DNA of 64,000 nucleotides from Dulcicalothrix desertica PCC 7102 (lineage in GTDB: Bacteria; Cyanobacteriota; Cyanobacteriia; Cyanobacteriales; Nostocaceae), in NCBI RefSeq assembly GCF_003991905.1, contig NZ_RSCL01000008.1:124001-188000 (forward strand), given 5' to 3'. The notes under the pieces were generated by a model. It was not told the DNA's origin. It saw only the letters and a list, made by a program, of their open reading frames with translations, and made no database searches. Shown in pieces: positions 63,506 through 64,000 of this stretch (the first letter of the stretch is position 1; each line of letters begins with the position of its first letter). A program made the position numbers and the translations under genes.

Positions 63506-63943
63506 GAAATAATCTCTGTTTCTCACAGAATATCTTCGTAAGAAGCTCTTTGTTGGGTCTCCTGTTCCTACAATATTATAAGAAAATCTTAGAGATGCTT
63601 CGTTCCTCAGCATGACACATGCAAGATGCTACGTTCCTCAGCATGACAAATGCAAGATGCTACCCTGCGGGAAAACTGCGTTAACGTTCCTCAGCATGAC
63701 AAATGTAAGATGCTTTGTTCCTCAGCATGACAAGGAGATGCTTTGTTCTTGAGTGTGACAAATGCAAGATGCTACCCTGCGGGAAAACTGCGTTAACGTT
63801 CCTCAGTATGACAATGAGATAATAATTTAATTACAAATTTTGTAACGATTAGACCCGTAAAAGCTTAACAATAGTTAATGAGACACAGTTCGCGTTACCC
63901 TGTGTTTAGTATAATCAACTAAGCTAGTGTCTCTTAAACAGTT
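63506..63943. other. intergenic, 438 bp, largely repeats
   Basis: Mostly the CCTCAGCATGAC tandem array (63593-63813), then AT-rich sequence with GAGACAC .. GTGTCTC inverted words (63880-63937) before the last gene start. Confidence 0.6.
63593..63813. repeat. tandem array of GATGCT..TTCCTCAGCATGAC units
   Basis: Six irregular units; units 3 and 6 carry the insert ACCCTGCGGGAAAACTGCG that also occurs (reversed) at 22835-22913. Spacer words ACAAATGCAA link units. Nothing coding in it. Confidence 0.85.
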
Positions 63944-64000
63944 GTGTCCCAGGTAAACAAGAGTGCGATTCATTGTATAAATCCTGATTGTTTGCGTCCC
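63944..64000 (+). CDS. possible start of a zinc-ribbon Ser/Thr kinase, cut by the window edge
   Basis: GTG 63944 opens a frame ending at the window edge with A-I-H-C-I-N-P-D-C-L-R-P. This C-x4-C pattern is how many cyanobacterial Ser/Thr protein kinases begin (4-Cys ribbon before the kinase domain). Only 19 codons are visible, so this is a tentative call; ATT 63968 could also be the start. Confidence 0.35.
   Translation, partial: MSQVNKSAIHCINPDCLRP

Noticed and set aside
63593-63813. Second possible CRISPR-like array
   Set aside because: Units are irregular, the intervening sequences repeat, and the same units occur at 22.8 kb without any cas gene.
1-64000. tRNA or rRNA genes
   Set aside because: No TPsiC-like GGTTCGAATCC motif in a cloverleaf context and no rRNA stretch was noticed on either strand; a tRNAscan run would settle it.

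Overview
The window comes from a cyanobacterial chromosome, most likely a filamentous species. Markers are a RuBisCO accumulation factor (Raf1), a MenG-type phylloquinone/menaquinone methyltransferase, a Ycf37-like TPR protein, cyanobacteria-type hybrid sensor kinases, RelN/RelE modules, and abundant short dispersed hairpin repeats and heptamer repeats. Base composition is AT-rich (roughly 38-40% GC by eye). The palindrome GGCGCC occurs at least ninety times, inside and outside genes, while the usual cyanobacterial HIP1 octamer GCGATCGC was not seen.

Layout. 0-6.7 kb: end of a WD40 propeller gene, htpX, three tandem retropepsin-like paralogues interrupted by a fluoride channel gene (crcB) and a decayed VapBC pair, then a secreted PhoD-type phosphatase. 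6.8-9.0 kb: a complete IS200/IS605 element with divergent tnpA and tnpB, recognisable ends and a probable TTAT target. 9.0-12.1 kb: an operon of a family-2 glycosyltransferase, a TVP38-type membrane protein and a MerA-like flavoprotein. 12.2-31 kb: mostly housekeeping and signalling genes (ribosomal L20/L35, PAS hybrid kinase, UvrD-like helicase, GT39 membrane transferase, GIY-YIG protein, Raf1, REC-GAF regulator, EamA permease, MenG, DUF445 protein). 29.8-31.7 kb is a long non-coding stretch holding a perfect CRP-type operator.

31.7-50.3 kb is one co-directional exopolysaccharide locus: a Wzc-like chain-length/tyrosine-kinase protein, an MsbA/PglK-type ABC exporter, a GT61 enzyme, a PhyH-type dioxygenase, several GT2/GT4/GT26 transferases, a Wzy-like polymerase and a WcaJ/WbaP-type initiating phosphoglycosyl transferase. 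From about 33.5 to 48.6 kb GGCGCC almost disappears, which suggests this interior was imported and swapped as a block.

52.3-63.5 kb: a PGM1-like ATP-grasp ligase, then a compact candidate natural-product locus. It has a single-module NRPS (half condensation domain, adenylation, carrier, thioesterase), a BT1-type transporter, a TauD/SyrP-like dioxygenase, an EamA permease and an O-methyltransferase homologue that has lost its catalytic histidine. The A-domain specificity residues read D-I-L-Q-L-G-L-I-W-K, which I recall as a glycine code. The locus is flanked in direct orientation by two diverged RelN/RelE modules, one intact (54.2 kb) and one with a wrecked toxin (63.1 kb). This is the best candidate for an undescribed system in the window. 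The right edge holds a tandem repeat array and what looks like the first codons of a zinc-ribbon Ser/Thr kinase.

A separate observation is a 28-bp palindrome present four times. Two copies lie inside coding regions in the same reading frame, adding a R-D-x-I-N-x-V-S peptide to unrelated proteins.
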